DNA of 64,000 nucleotides from Prunella strophiata. Taxonomy: Eukaryota; Chordata; Aves; Passeriformes; Prunellidae. The stretch spans positions 21,982,385-22,046,384 of the forward strand of contig JAZBQD010000017.1 in assembly GCA_036583965.1 (NCBI GenBank), given 5' to 3'. Of the stretch, positions 46,300 to 63,232 are shown piece after piece. The notes below the pieces were generated by a model. That model did no database searches, was not told where the DNA came from, and saw nothing but the letters and a program-made list of their open reading frames with translations. The position numbers and the translations under genes were made by a program. Within the stretch, counting starts at the first letter, position 1. Each line of letters opens with the position of its first letter.

Positions 46300-48320
46300 C
46301 CATCTAGAGCTGCCACAATTACAGCACCTCTGGCTGCCTGAGTGAAAACCATTTATCACTACCCTTGGAGTGAGACATGTGAGTCAATTTCCTGCCCATC
46401 TCACACATGAGTCTTGGCCAGGAGAACAGTGTGGGAAACAGTGTCAAAAGCTTTGCTGAAGTCTAAATAAACATCATCCACTGCTGTCCCCATGTCAATA
46501 GGAGATGTTATTATGTTGTAGAAGGTGATTAGTTTAGTCTGTCATGATTTGTCCTTGCTAAATCCATTATGGCTTTTCCCAATCATCTACTTCGTTTGGT
46601 TTGTAATGGTTTCTAAGAGGACACATTCTGTCACTTGCCATGGGGACAAAGTAAGACCATTGTGCCTCCAGTCTCCTAGGTCCTCTTTTGGTCCATTCCT
46701 GTGGTATGACATTTTTGCCTCTTCTAGTCAACAGGGACATCCACTGAACTCTGTATTTTTCAAATATTATAGACAGTCTCCTTACAAAAATGTCAGGCAT
46801 TTTCTTAACACTCTAGGGTGTGGATTTATGTATTCATGGACAAAAAAGGAGAAATCTGCCTTGTTACCATTGTTACTGACTAGCTTCCCTGCACTACTTA
46901 AGCAGCGGTCTTGTGTCTTTCCTTCTGCTTACTGCTCACAAATACTGAAGAACCCTTTCTTCTTGACATTTTTTGCCAACTCAGTCCTAGATGAATAATC
47001 CTTAGCCTTCCTGACTGCATCTCTGCATCCCCCTAACAAGGTGGTTGTAGTGCCCAGTGGCTAACTGACTGCCTTTCCACAACCAATATGTTGCCTTTTC
47101 TACTCTTAATTGCATCTAACAGTTCATTGTTAAGCCAGGGAAGTCTTTTGTTTGGATTTCTTCCTTTGCCTTTGTAAAGAATAGACCATTCTTATGCTTT
47201 CAGCAGGCACTTTCAGATAACTCCCAGCACTCACAATCTCCTTTGACTTTCTTGGGTGCTTCCAATGGAATCCCTCACAGCTAGGCTCTTGGCATATTAA
47301 AGTTATCTCTTCCAAAATTTAAGGTCTTCGTCCTACTACTGGTCTTCAGTGTTCTAAGCAGGACCTTAAACTCCACAATGTTTGTTCACTGTATCCAGGG
47401 TGTCATTGGTTAGCAGTGTAAGTGAAATAAATCTTGGCTTGCAAGCAGTAAATCTAGCAAAGTGCTGCTGCTAGTCACATGTCCAGCATCTATAGGAACA
47501 AGGAGTCCCTAAGACATTCCATGAACCTGATGGATGGCATGTGCATAGTTTCTTGGGGTTTTTTTTCCAACCAATGTGTGAGTAATTGAAGCCAGCCATG
47601 AAGACTAGGCTCAGTTGACCCAAGACTTCACTGAGCAGCCACAGTAAGGTTTTGTTGGCTTCATCATCCTGACAGGCAGGTCAATGCATAACACCCTCCT
47701 TAGTGATGACCCCTCTAATCATGATCCTAAGACATTAGTTAAATTGACCTGGCATGGTCTCCACAGGTCTCCTCTATACACATAAAGTGTCACATAAAGT
47801 GCAACTCCACCTCCTCTTCTTCCTTTCTTATCTTTCTGAAAATATTTGTAGTCATCCATTGTGTTCTCCTCATCATGCGAGTTTTCCCACCAAGTTTTCG
47901 TGATTCTTCTGGCATCCCTCACACCAGGCACAAGGCTCTAGTTCCTCCTGCTTGTTGCCCATATTACATACATTGGTATACATGCACTTGAGATGGCTGC
48001 CCTGAGGCTTCTTGCCTTCAGAAAGGGTTGGGCAGCATTTCTTACTGTTCTGATAGATGTATTCACCCATCATGTTGCTTATAGATGTACAAGTGTCAGC
48101 TGTGGACCCTAACCCCCAAGCTTGTTTAGGGCATGATTCAGTAAGTCAGAGCCAAGAGTATTCAGCTTCCAGCAAAAGCCCCCATTGATGTTCTTACAAA
48201 CAGGGTGGGAGGGCCAAAATCACTGTTCTTCCTGATGCAGTCCCATGCAGCCCCAGAGAGCTTTGTAGGTGGAACAGCCCTGCCCTGGGAGTCAGTATTT
48301 GCAGAAGACCCACCACTAAT
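46300..48320 (-). mobile_element. CR1 LINE fragment with endonuclease and RT remnants
   Basis: This is a long minus-strand CR1 copy that keeps the 5' part of ORF2. At 47936-47974 the peptide NVCNMGNKQEELE matches the start of CR1 ORF2. At 47791-47817 RRGGGVALYV, preceded by ITKTWWENSHDEENTMDDY, marks the apurinic-type endonuclease domain. Near 46.76 kb RRLSIIFEK marks the beginning of the reverse transcriptase region. The first two blocks are in different frames and the RT area has stops, so it is dead. The copy ends near 46.3 kb inside the RT, without the 3' end typical of CR1. The right boundary (5' side) is approximate and may include ORF1 or 5' UTR remnants. Confidence 0.88.
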
Positions 48321-53219
<4,899 letters not shown>

Positions 53220-54673
53220 TATAGAACCATAGAATTTTAGATTTGGGTTGGAAGAGACTTTAAAGATCATCTAATTCCAACTGCGCTGCCATGGGCAGGG
53301 ATGCCATTCACTAGATCAGGTTGCTTAGGGCACCATCCAGCCTGCCCTTCAAAAACTTGCAGGGATGGGGTATCTATCCACAGCTTCTCTGGGCAACCTG
53401 TTCCATGTCTCACCACTCTCTGAGTATTTAAATCTGCCCTCTTTCAGTTTAAAACCATTGTCTTTTGTCCTGTCTCTATCTGCCCTTATAAAGTCCCTCT
53501 CCCTCATTTTTATAAGCCTCCTAATGGTACTGGAAGGCTGCAATAAGGTCTCCACAAAGTCTTCTGTTCTCCAGGCTGGACAATTCCCACCCTCTCAGTC
53601 TGTCTTCATGAGAGAGGTGCTCTCTGATCATCTTCATGGCTCTCCTCTGAATCTGCTCCAGAAATGTTCACGTCTGTCTTATGCTGAGAATCGCAGAGCT
53701 GGATGCAGTACTGCTGGTGGATGGAGTAAGGACAGAGTAGAGGGGGATAATCTCCTCCCTCAAGCTGCTGGCCACTCTTCTTCTGATGCAGCCCAGGACA
53801 GAATTGGCTCTCTGGGATGCAAGTGCATGCTGTTGCCTGTTATCCAACTTTTCATTCATGAGAACCCCCAAGTCCTTCTCCTCAGGGCTGCTCTCGATGA
53901 CTCCTTCTCCCAGTCTGTCCTCACGTTTGGAACTGCCTCAATCCAGGTGCAGCTCCTTGCACTTGCTGAACTTCATAAGACTCTCATGGGCCCACTTCTC
54001 TGGTTTGTCCAGGTCCTCCTGCATGGCATCCCTTCCTCCTTTTGTGTCAGCTGCCCTGCTCACAGCTTTGTGCCATCTGCAGATTTGCTGAGGGTGCCCT
54101 GGATCTCAGTGCTCATGCCATTTATAAAGATACTGAAGAGCACCAGTGCCAAGAGAGAGCCCTGAGGAAAACCACTCATCACTGGCCTTCACCTGGACAC
54201 AGAGCCATTGACCACAACTCTCTGGCTCCAGCCAGCCAGCCAGTTCCTTATCTACCAAATAGTCCATCCATCGAATCTATGTCTCTCCAATTTGGAGACA
54301 AGGATGTCGTGGGGGACCATATCAAAGGCCTTACAGAAGTCTGAGTAGATGATGTCTGTTGGTTCTTCCCTTGGTGACCTTGCCATTATTCTATCACAGA
54401 ACACCCCCAGATTAGTCAAACATGATTTTCCATTAGTAAAACCATGATAGCTGCCTCAGATAACCTCCTTATCTTTTACTTACCTTAGCATATCATCTAG
54501 GACCATCTGCTCCATGATCTGCCAGGCACAAAGGTGAAGCTCACTGGTCTGTAGTTTCCCAGTTCTTCCTGTCTCTCCTTTTAAAAATTGTGAGCAGTGT
54601 TCCCCTTTTTCCAGTCAGTGGGGACTTCACTTGACTACCATGGCTTTTCAAATGTGATGGAGAGTAGCTTAGC
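53220..54673 (-). mobile_element. CR1 LINE, 3' part (outer element of a nest)
   Basis: The + strand begins with ATAGAACCATAGAATTTTAG and TTTGGGTTGGAAGAGAC, the reverse complement of the CR1 3' end. On the minus strand, ORF2 C-terminal sequence follows: ETWNRLPREAVDRYP near 53.4 kb, then LGCIRRRVASSLREEIIPLY near 53.75 kb, then reverse-transcriptase remnants up to AKLLSITFEK near 54.66 kb. There the copy is interrupted by another CR1 tail and resumes at 54816. The 266-codon + strand ORF at 53365-54165 is merely the antisense of this element. Confidence 0.93.
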
Positions 54674-54815
54674 ATAGAATTAAAGAATCATTGACTAGTT
54701 TGGGTTGGAAGGGAACTTAAAGATCATCTCATTACCTCAACCCCTCTGCTAGAGGCAGGGATACCTTCCACTAAACTGGGTTGCTCAGAGCTCCATCCAG
54801 CCTGGCCTTGAATAT
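54674..54815 (-). mobile_element. Younger CR1 3' tail nested in another CR1
   Basis: A 142-bp CR1 3' end begins with TAGAATTAAAGAATCATTG and GGTTGGAAGGGAACTTAAAG and stops after CCAGCCTGGCCTTGAATA. It interrupts the reverse-transcriptase reading frame of the surrounding CR1. One side ends in LRELADI and the other resumes at AKLLSI, where an intact CR1 has LRELADVIAKPLSI. It is therefore a later insertion in the same orientation, strongly 5'-truncated. Confidence 0.9.
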
Positions 54816-55562
54816 CAGCCAGTTCCCTCAGCACTCTGGGATGCATATCATCCAGTTCCATGGACTTGTGGCTATTCAGCTTAATCAAGGGATCCCAAAC
54901 GTTCTTCACTTGCAGTCAGAGGGTATTCACTTCCCTCACACCCACCCAGAAGATCAGGTACTTCAGAGAACTGGGAAGCTTGACTCCAGTGAAGACCAAG
55001 GCTAAAGAACTCATTGGGTACCCCAGTCTCCTCTATATCAGCTATCACCAGTTCTCCCTTCTTGTTTGCAGGGAGATACAAGGAGGTAGATTCTTCTTGG
55101 CCTTTTTTTCCTAACCTGTGTACTTACAGAATTCCTTCTTGTTGCTTTTCATGTTCCTTGCCAAGTCCTATTCCAGCTTAACCTTGACTTTTCTGACCCC
55201 TGACATTAAACCATATTCTTGTACTCTCCCTGGATCACTGTCCATGCTTCCAGTGGTAGATGTTGCTTTCTTACTCCTTGATTTGAGGTGACTTTAGCTC
55301 AGCCCTGAGCCAGTTTCCAGCCTACCTTGTTTATTTCCTACACACTGGGATAGAGAGCTTTTGCATGCTAAGAAAAGTGGTGTCAAAGCCTTCTCAGCTC
55401 TGGTCAGCCCCTCAGTCCTTAAGGACAATTTCTGAGGGGATCTCATTCACCAACTCCTTGAATAGTTGAAAGTTCTCTCTTGTAAAGTTCAGGAGTTTGT
55501 CTTTGCTTCTTGCCAGGATCATGCTCCTCAAGGTCACAAACTCAAATACAGCCAGGTCCACA
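54816..55562 (-). mobile_element. CR1 LINE, continuation of the outer element
   Basis: This is the rest of the outer CR1 toward its 5' side. The minus strand encodes MELDDMHPRVLRELADI, the start of the CR1 reverse transcriptase region, preceded by linker sequence between endonuclease and RT. Similarity ends near 55.56 kb, so the copy is 5'-truncated before the endonuclease. Frames are broken by stops and indels. Confidence 0.88.
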
Positions 55563-58495
55563 TGATTTAACTATCAGATTTTTGCTATCTGCTTTGGAAT
55601 TCGTTCACACTGTATAAGCCTTCTTTTAATGCACAATACTGACCTAAATTTGTGCATCAAAGCAGGGAGGGTCTGACAGATTACATGCTCTTCTGCACTG
55701 CAAATACATGGCACTCAACTATTTCACATGAAAATCACCAGTCTGTAATAAAAAACTGTGCACCAGATAATATTTTTAATTTTCAAAGAAAAAGAGAAGC
55801 ACAGGAGCTCTAGGGGAGTTTAAGGTGCTACTTCTCTCTAAGAAAGTAACAGGCAGCCAGTTGATGGGCATATGATGCCCTCTCTTTTGAGTTGTGGTGC
55901 TCAGGACAAATCAGGAACTTCTACCCATCAGACAGGATTTTCTGAATGTGCTGTTGCTGCCTTATGGTTCAGCTTAGCTTCAGTTCACTGGCCACTCAAA
56001 AATTTGCCAGTTTTAGGACCTTCACCACAGACAAGCCAGCCTCTATTTTTACCTTTGTAATGTTGAAAGTTATTGAACAATATCTGCCTGAGCAGCCCTG
56101 GTGAGGTCAAGCGATGTTCAGAGCCCACTCACCCAAGCCCTAGGCACCAAGACAATAAATAAAATTCTTCTTCCTTTCTTCTTCCCCCTCAAGAAACTGC
56201 ACCTAAAAAGTTCTAGAGTGTTAGTGTTGGTACCTGCATCTCTTTGTTCAATTATCACCATAAATTGTATTAAAGGCTTCAGAGCAGAGGCACTTGGATA
56301 AGACATAAAGGGCACTTGCACACCAGTTCCTGGGCTGGTTCAGTCTGGAGCAAATGATCCGTGCTAGCTGCTCTCTGAGTTTCAAGATGGTGCTGTCTGC
56401 CACAGTTTCTCAGAGCAATTGCTTTGCAGCTTAATTGCTACCAGCCTTGGGGCAACAGTTTATTCTTTTTTCCCATCCTTAATTTCCTGTTTCCAGCCAT
56501 GCCTGCCTTGCAGTCTCCAGCTGCACATCTCAGAGCAGAGCTCAGCTCTCAGCCTTGCAGCTCCCTTCTGGCTGCCCAGCCTGCTGTGGGATGGCCAGGC
56601 ATGAAAACTCCAGCACAGGAAAGATACCAAAAAAATGTAAGCCCTACTTTACTGTGGAAATGGGCATCCTGTGCCCAGGGTCGTGACATCTATGGACACA
56701 ACTAGTCCACAAACCTCCTAAAGCAATGGTAAAACACAGTCCTTAGGGACAGTCTGCTAGGTTGCAATGGTCAAGGGGAGAAAGGTGCTTCTGCAGCCCT
56801 CTCTAGCCTTCAGCAATGCATCACAAGAGGCAGAATTGCTCCTTCATCTACCGGCATCCCTGTCCCCTGGCTCCATGCAGGTGTTTGTGTGGTGCTCTAC
56901 TTGACCTAACCAGTTCCTGCTGGGGCTGGCCGAGGTCTGAGCAGATGTACACAGCATGTAGACGGACAGACCCAACCATTTTGCCCACCAGACTGCACTC
57001 CTAGGGGACAAAGGAGACCATGTCATGAACAGCACACTCATGGTCACCAACACATTAATTTTCTATCTAGCACTATAGCCAGTGTAATCATGCAGGTCAT
57101 GATAAATTTCCTATTGATGATGAAATACTTTTCTTTAAGGTTACAGGAAAAGTAGTTCTACTGTGTGTGACTAAAAAGACGGAGGAAATATGTTAAAGTA
57201 ACAGTAATTTTTTTATAGCAATTATTTTTTAAAATACAAACATACCAAGGTACATTGATTCTTGGGGCAAGGATATTCTGTACTCTCTTGAAAGTAAATC
57301 GGGGAAAAAAGCAAACATTCCAGTTTGTGATATCCCCAGGTAAGACAAATTGTGTTTATACCATTGAGGTTCGTTGACTAAAGTGATCACAGTAAGTTTC
57401 ACAAGCACTTGTCACTGCCTGTGGTAATTTGTAATTAAGTGTCTGTGGATGTCTGTCCAGGAGCCAAATGTCTTCATATGCATACAAGGAATGCTTAAAC
57501 AAATTAACACTTTGGAAAGTCTGAGATGCCTTTGCACATTTTTTCTTTGAAAAGCTGTCTAGTGGTATGTCATCATATCTCAGAATGGGTGTTGGAGCAG
57601 AGTAGACTGCTCGTCTATTCCTACTGTGTGGTCTACACTTTTCACCTCATTACTACATCCTTAACTGCTAGAAAACCTTTGCTATTCTATAGCATCAGCC
57701 CTCACACATGTTTTCACCTGTTGTTTCATGACTCTTTGAAAATCAGTTCATTATTACTCTTTTCTTCAACTTTCACAGTGGTGCTTAATGCTTAATTCAC
57801 ATAAACAAAAGGAGCACTTTTGGCTATTTTGTACATTCTCTTAACCTGGAAGCAAAGGTCACAGTTGTTGTCTCAGTGTGGAAGCTGAGAGAGCTGCCCT
57901 GCCACACACCTGTTTGGAGAACTTGTCCTATTCCCATGTGATTTTGTTTTCCCACATGCAGAACAGAGATAAACAATATTTCTTCACCCTTCTAGAATGT
58001 TTTGAGTGCTACGAATGGAAGAGTTAATCAAGGACAAGTATTGATAATTAAATGGTCTGGGTGTTGAGGAAACAAAACTTGTTACCAACTAACTGGCAGT
58101 TTGATGGCAGAAAAGAGAGTAGAGGGGTTCTCTCTGAATTTTGAGGCAAGTTCAGAATGAAAAGTTAGAGAGCAACTTGCATGCTGTCACCTCCCCTTGT
58201 CTAAATTACACCTAACCTCTTGGTGCTCCTAGTTGACCAAAGACAGCTCCATGTGACGTGAGCTGGAGGAGAAGGTCCTGTTTGCCACAGATAAACCCAG
58301 CCTCCACCTACATAAAAAGCCATAGTGTAACAGTGTCCACAGCATTGCACCCCACCTCTAACTTAGAACACTTAGCCCTTTAGAAGCAGGAGATAGGAAA
58401 AAGGGGCACCATAGTTTTCTTTGTCTGTTTGGCAATTAACCATTCACTGGCTTTTTTTGTTGTAACATGCACTTCCTCTCTTGTTTTCATTCAAG
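55563..58495 (+). other. Intron before the terminal exon, right part
   Basis: No gene or recognised repeat. It ends with a long pyrimidine-rich tract and TTCATTCAAG at 58486-58495, the acceptor of the last paralemmin exon. The in-frame ORF upstream of the acceptor (from 58429) is intronic. Confidence 0.6.
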
Positions 58496-59244
58496 CTTTG
58501 TGCACCATGGAAATTAATGTGGAGAAAGACAAACAGACAGGAGAGACCAAGATTGTCTCTGCTTCACCTGTTGGCCCAGATGAGGCCCATCAAAGAGGAT
58601 TCAAAGTCTATGATGATGGTTCCAAGGTAGTCTATGAGGTTCACTCTGGTGGCACAGTGGTAGAAAATGGAGTACATAAATTAAGCTCAAAGGACGTAGA
58701 TGAACTTATGCAAAAAGCTGGACAATCAAGTGTAAAAGGAGGGTATGAAACAATGACTGTGTCAGACAAAAATGTAGTAGCCGATGGAAACCTTAGCCAT
58801 ATGAAGGAGCAAATGCTCTTCAAGGAGGCAAAGCTAGAAATGGTACACAAATCCAGCAAAGGACGTGCTGTGAACCCTCAGCCACAAGACAAACCCTGTG
58901 GTGGTGAAACCCCAGAGCCCAGTGCAGATCAGCCAGTGACAATGATATTTATGGGCTACCAGAACATCGATGATGAAGAGGAGACAAAGAAAGTGCTGGG
59001 CTACGATGAGACCATCAAGGCAGAGCTTGTGCTGATCGACGAAGACGACGAGAAGTCACTGCGGGAGAAGACAGTGACTGATGTTTCCACCATGGATGGG
59101 AATGCTGCAGAGTTGGTCTCTGGCAGGCCCCTGTCAGACACAACAGAGCCCTCCTCTCCTGAGGGGAAGGAAGAGAGCCTGCCCTTGGAAGCTGCCCCAG
59201 GTACACAAAAGAAAAAGCGCTGTCAATGCTGTATTGTCATGTGA
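58496..59244 (+). CDS. PALM2: Paralemmin-2 terminal coding exon with CaaX box
   Basis: This is the last coding exon: 249 residues plus the TGA stop at 59242-59244. It opens with the split codon for Ala, then LCT, then the conserved MEINVEKDKQTGETKIVS block. Further along are the paralemmin motifs KVYDDGSKVVYEVHSGGTV and VTMIFMGYQNIDDEEETKK, followed by an acidic stretch (VLIDEDDEKS). The tail is basic KKKR followed by CQCCIVM. The final Cys-Ile-Val-Met fits a CaaX prenylation box, and the Cys residues just upstream fit palmitoylation, giving the plasma-membrane anchor known for the family. The acceptor is the pyrimidine-rich tract ending TCAAG at 58495. An in-frame ATG at 58429 lies in the intron and is not the start. 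The variable part is around KSSKGRAVNPQPQDKPCGGE, where paralemmins diverge. Confidence 0.96.
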
Positions 59245-59429
59245 ACACCTCCTCCTTCCCCGCTCCAGGCAGCTCCTGCTCCATCACTTACCTAGACCTC
59301 ACTGTACTTCTAACTGCAATACTGTGAACTGGAAGTGAATGCCTCCATTGCCTTGCAGTTGGGTTGCTTTTCTTTCTAGTTCTTCTGGAAGAGGAACGCA
59401 TGGTTATTTTCCCATCAGGCATACTATTT

Positions 59430-59457
59430 GGTGTTGGGGAGGGGTTGGGGGCTTTTG
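59430..59457 (+). repeat. G-rich patch in the 3' UTR
   Basis: Runs GGGG, GGGG and GGGGG with one- and two-base spacers, followed by GG after CTTTT. It is a potential two-layer RNA G-quadruplex; only three runs reach three or more G, so it is not a textbook case. Confidence 0.5.
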
Positions 59458-59578
59458 GCTTCTTTTTTTCTTTGTGTTGTTGGTGATGGTGTTTTGTTGT
59501 TTTTTTTTTTTCCCTTAACACTACAGGGTGAGAGAAAAATGACAAATGGAACATATGTTTTCATATTTATTTGATTTT

Positions 59579-59602
59579 TATATATATATTTTATATATAT
59601 AA
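59579..59602. repeat. TA-rich palindromic segment in the 3' UTR
   Basis: Two (TA)n runs separated by TTT make a self-complementary AT stretch. It is simple sequence. Confidence 0.8.
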
Positions 59603-60791
59603 TGAAAACACTTTTTACATTTTTCTTTAAGTATCTGGCAGGCTTGATCAGATTCCTAGGATTTTGTGGGAGTCTGAGTTTCACAGCCACCAGATATGAG
59701 AGCCTTAAAAAAATGTTACTTCTTTTTAAGAAAAATCACATTAAGCATTATTTTATGTATCATATTTTTTATTTCTTGGGGGAAGGCTCAGATCACTTTA
59801 CTGTTTTGATTTGCTAAAAATCAGACAAGCCTTTCCCAAAAAATTGCATAATTTTGGTTTTTAGTAACTTTCCAGTTTAGTTTGCAGTGTCAGAAAAACC
59901 CATTAGCCATTTCCGCTTATTGGTGATACCAGAAGTGGACCTTAATTATTCTTGCTAGAAAATGTATGAATGATCATTTTGCCTTATATAAATCTTCCAG
60001 ATTACAGTATTGTATATGCACTTCATCTCCCCAAATTACAGTTAAAATTGACATGAAAAAGATGCAGCTGTCACACCAACAGAAATGGAGTAACTCGTCA
60101 GAGTTACTTTCAGTAACTCTGCCAATGTTTATACATGAAATTTTCCTGCTGAACTCCAGTAGAAGAGGGATGCTGCTTTCTATTGCCCTAGAATATAAAT
60201 GAACTTTTCTGACAGTCTGACCCCATTCCTACTGGATTCAGCGGTGAAATTCTCAGTGCTGGGAATGGGGGCAGGGCCAGAGTTTTCTTTTGTAGTTCTT
60301 ACAGAAGTGTAATTTCTCACAGAGTGTACCTCCAGTGCACCTACATAATGACAGGCAATTGGGTCTGATGCTGCCCTGCTTGTCCAGGTAAAACTCCTGT
60401 GGAGGTCCACTGGAGTTTTGTCAGAGCAGCTGTTTTGGAAGATCCTGTTGCCACAAGACTAATATTTTCAAAAACTGCTGGTGGTTTTGGATGCTTCATT
60501 TTCTAATACGGGGCACTAAAAGATGCCTGATTTCCAGTGCATTTTTCTTCATCTGACCTCTGAAAATCAGGCCTCTTAAAAACAACTAAAGAGGAAAATG
60601 TAAAAATGTGAAGACATCCAAAATCAATAGGTTTTTTTTCTTGTTCCTTGATTCTTCTAAAAATGAGAAAGCAGCTAGCTTTTTCATGGTGAGTTATTAT
60701 GAACCTGATTCTTGTATCACACTGGTTTGGCTTAAGTTTAACTTCACTCACTGTAGTGGAGTTACTCTGGAATTATAACTACATGAGTGAG

Positions 60792-60797
60792 ATTAAA
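60792..60797 (+). promoter_or_regulatory. Candidate polyadenylation signal ATTAAA
   Basis: ATTAAA is the commonest variant of the poly(A) hexamer and is followed within 40 bases by T- and GT-rich sequence (TTTTATATTTTCTGATAGTGTG), as expected downstream of a cleavage site. It is the strongest hexamer I saw after the PALM2 stop. Weaker TATAAA variants occur at 59986 and 60194. There is no transcript evidence. Confidence 0.3.
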
Positions 60798-60896
60798 AAT
60801 CAGGTTTTATATTTTCTGATAGTGTGAACAAGTACTGAAGATTATTTTGAAGTGTCTTTGAAACTATCAGACTTTAAAAATCAATAACAACAACTG

Positions 60897-60935
60897 AAAA
60901 AAAAGAGTAAAAAAAAAAAAGAAAAAAAAAGAAAA
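60897..60935. repeat. A-rich tract
   Basis: Runs of A interrupted by G or GT over about 39 bases. Genomic A-rich stretches like this cause false internal priming in oligo-dT cDNA libraries. Confidence 0.9.
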
Positions 60936-61575
60936 CAACAAAAGCCTCTTTTCAGTCTGAGGTGGTTCCTATGATATTTCTTTTCTTTCTTGGATGGTGC
61001 TTTTACTGCATTAATTGTTAGTCCGGAGCATCTGACTGAACACAGTTCTTGCTCTGTACTCTTTTCTTTCTGTGCCAGTTAAAAAAGACACTTGTTCAGT
61101 GGTGGTAATATGAGGCACACTGAAAACCTACACATACAAAAAAGCAAAAGGTAATTCCCATGTTAGGTCACTCAGCTGTCACTATGGAACTGGTCAATGA
61201 AACTTCTCACCACTGCCCAGGTGACTGTCAGACAAAAAACCCAAACAAGTAGTAAAAAAAGCAAGAGTAATGAAAGACAGTCTCACCTCTTTGACACCTG
61301 CAAAAATTTTGCTGACCTCCATATCAGCTGGAGTGGCAGAAATGAATAGATTTCCACATGCTCCCTTTGCCTCCCCAGGGGGCTTTTGTTTGGGAGAAGG
61401 ACCAAACTCACCCAGAGAAACTCAGCACATCATTCTTTGACTCAGGCTTAGGTGGCCAAGTTTTATCACAGAGCAGAAGAGCCGCAGAGCTTCAAAAGGT
61501 CTGGTGGCTGTTTGTCAAAAACTAGTAACCTGTGTGCAGTTTAGGCTGAGTTGTATGGGGTTTAGAGGTTTTTTT

Positions 61576-61595
61576 GGTTGGTGGTGGTGGTGGTG
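61576..61595. repeat. Short (GGT)n repeat
   Basis: Five consecutive GGT units after GGTT, flanked by T runs. Confidence 0.85.
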
Positions 61596-63194
61596 TTTTT
61601 TTTTTCTTTTTTCCCTTTCTGTCTTTTCCCAGAAATGCTAAGCATTTACAATTCTAAACATTTCTTAAAACAAGACCCTAAGATTCAATCCCAATAGGGC
61701 AGGTGAGGCTGTCCCCAGGCATGTTTAGGAGCCCTGCAACACAAAGGGTGAAGCCCTTTCTGTCTTGCATCTGCCTGTGAATGATGTGGGAGCCCAGTAT
61801 GCTTTGCAATAGTTCTGTCTCTCTGGGGCCTGCTCACCTCACCAGTAATACTCAGAAACAGATCTCCCAGCCAGCTCCTCCTGGCCTGGCCAGACATCTG
61901 TTGCTCACTACCTTTTCCTCTCTGGGTGTGATGCCACCTTCACAGCCACCCTGGCCTCATGGTGGCTTCACAGCCTAATCTTTTTCCCTCTGCTGCTCCT
62001 GTCTCCATTTGAACATTTTTTTCAAAACCTCCTGCTTGGGAAATTTGGGGTATCATACTAATCTAACCCATTCAGTCCCTGCATCTCTTGAGCCATGTGC
62101 TCCCCTGTCAGATGACCTTCTGGTTCAGCACCAACTCAGCATTTTGGGGATGACTCCCTTAGCAGCCAGCTTTGGGAGATGTTTGCTGACGCTGGACCAG
62201 AACGTGTCTGAGACCACTGCACCATCTGAGGCACAGCATGGTGGGGAGATGGTGGCACACCACAGTCCAGAAGTGGCCCTTTAGTGGTTAGAAGTAGAGC
62301 ACAAGCCTTAAACCTTAAGCCTCTCAAATACCTGCTGCTCAGTACTTGTAGCTAACATTGAGTGCCTAGGAAGGCCAGTTGTTTTTATGTGTTCACATTA
62401 ACTCCATGGTTAACAGGCCCCAGTAGGTCCAGGAAAGCTAAAGGTTCACATGCATGGGTTTGGTCTTTACACATCAAAGGCAGTTCCCCATCTGAGGTCA
62501 GGAAAAACATGAAATAGGAACTAATGGGTCTGAGATCACAGGGCCTTAGCTGAAACACGCTTATTCCAATCATCCTCCTCCAAAGGGCAGCAGCCTTGCC
62601 TGGACATTGCCTTGTCCCTTCTAGCCATTAGACTTCAGCCAAGTTACAAGGAATTCAGATGCATTAGGCCAGGCTGGTGAATGTGAACTGGTTTTCCAGG
62701 GATGGTTTGGGCTTTGAAAGGGTTGGTTTTCCCCTTACCCTTGGATAGGAGGCTGCCTGTGAAAATCCATGCACAATCAGGCACAAGGAAAGCGGCCTGC
62801 TCTGTGGTCAAGCAGAGAGAGATTTTTGTAAGGATCATTATGGGATGCATTTTTTAATATTGTTTTAAGCAAAATCCCTGTCTGTTTAACTTACGCCATC
62901 ACATGCACATTTTCAGTTTCAGCATGAGGGGATATGAAAAAGTAGAGTCAGACACTGGTTCAGTAATAGCATTTTGCCACAACAAACTGCTCGCCTTAAC
63001 TTTTGTAAGAAAAACAAAGAAAAACCTCTTTTCAGTGTATTTTTTCCTAAACTGGGAAAAAAGTAACCTAGGAAATTTTTTATATTTTGTATTTTCTAAG
63101 TTTCTATAAACCCACTCTCCATGTCGTCCCTTGTTTGCATTCAGGGACCATTTCTTTTGCAAACCACTGCATTTTACTTCCATTCTTTCTTTCT

Positions 63195-63196
<2 letters not shown>

Positions 63197-63232
<36 letters not shown>

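Larger units (their letters stand above)
59245..60815 (+). other. PALM2: PALM2 3' untranslated region (end approximate)
   Basis: Non-coding sequence follows the paralemmin stop codon directly. It contains a G-rich patch at 59430-59457, a T-run with TTGT repeats near 59470-59512, a TA-rich segment at 59579-59602 and long AT-rich stretches typical of a vertebrate 3' UTR. I found no AATAAA downstream of the stop. The best hexamer is ATTAAA at 60792, with TATAAA variants earlier at 59986 and 60194. The real end could be earlier, or later than this. Confidence 0.5.

Noticed and set aside
46525..46998. 157-codon + strand ORF
   Set aside because: It is antisense to the CR1 reverse transcriptase remnant.
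53365..54165. 266-codon + strand ORF, nearly as long as the 271-codon ORF over the last exon
   Set aside because: It is exactly antisense to CR1 ORF2 sequence. No known protein pattern is seen, and antisense CR1 often has long open frames.
58429..58495. In-frame ATG upstream of the last paralemmin exon giving a 271-codon ORF
   Set aside because: The stretch is a pyrimidine-rich intron end with an AG acceptor at 58494-58495. The reading frame continues across by chance, and the family sequence begins only after the acceptor.
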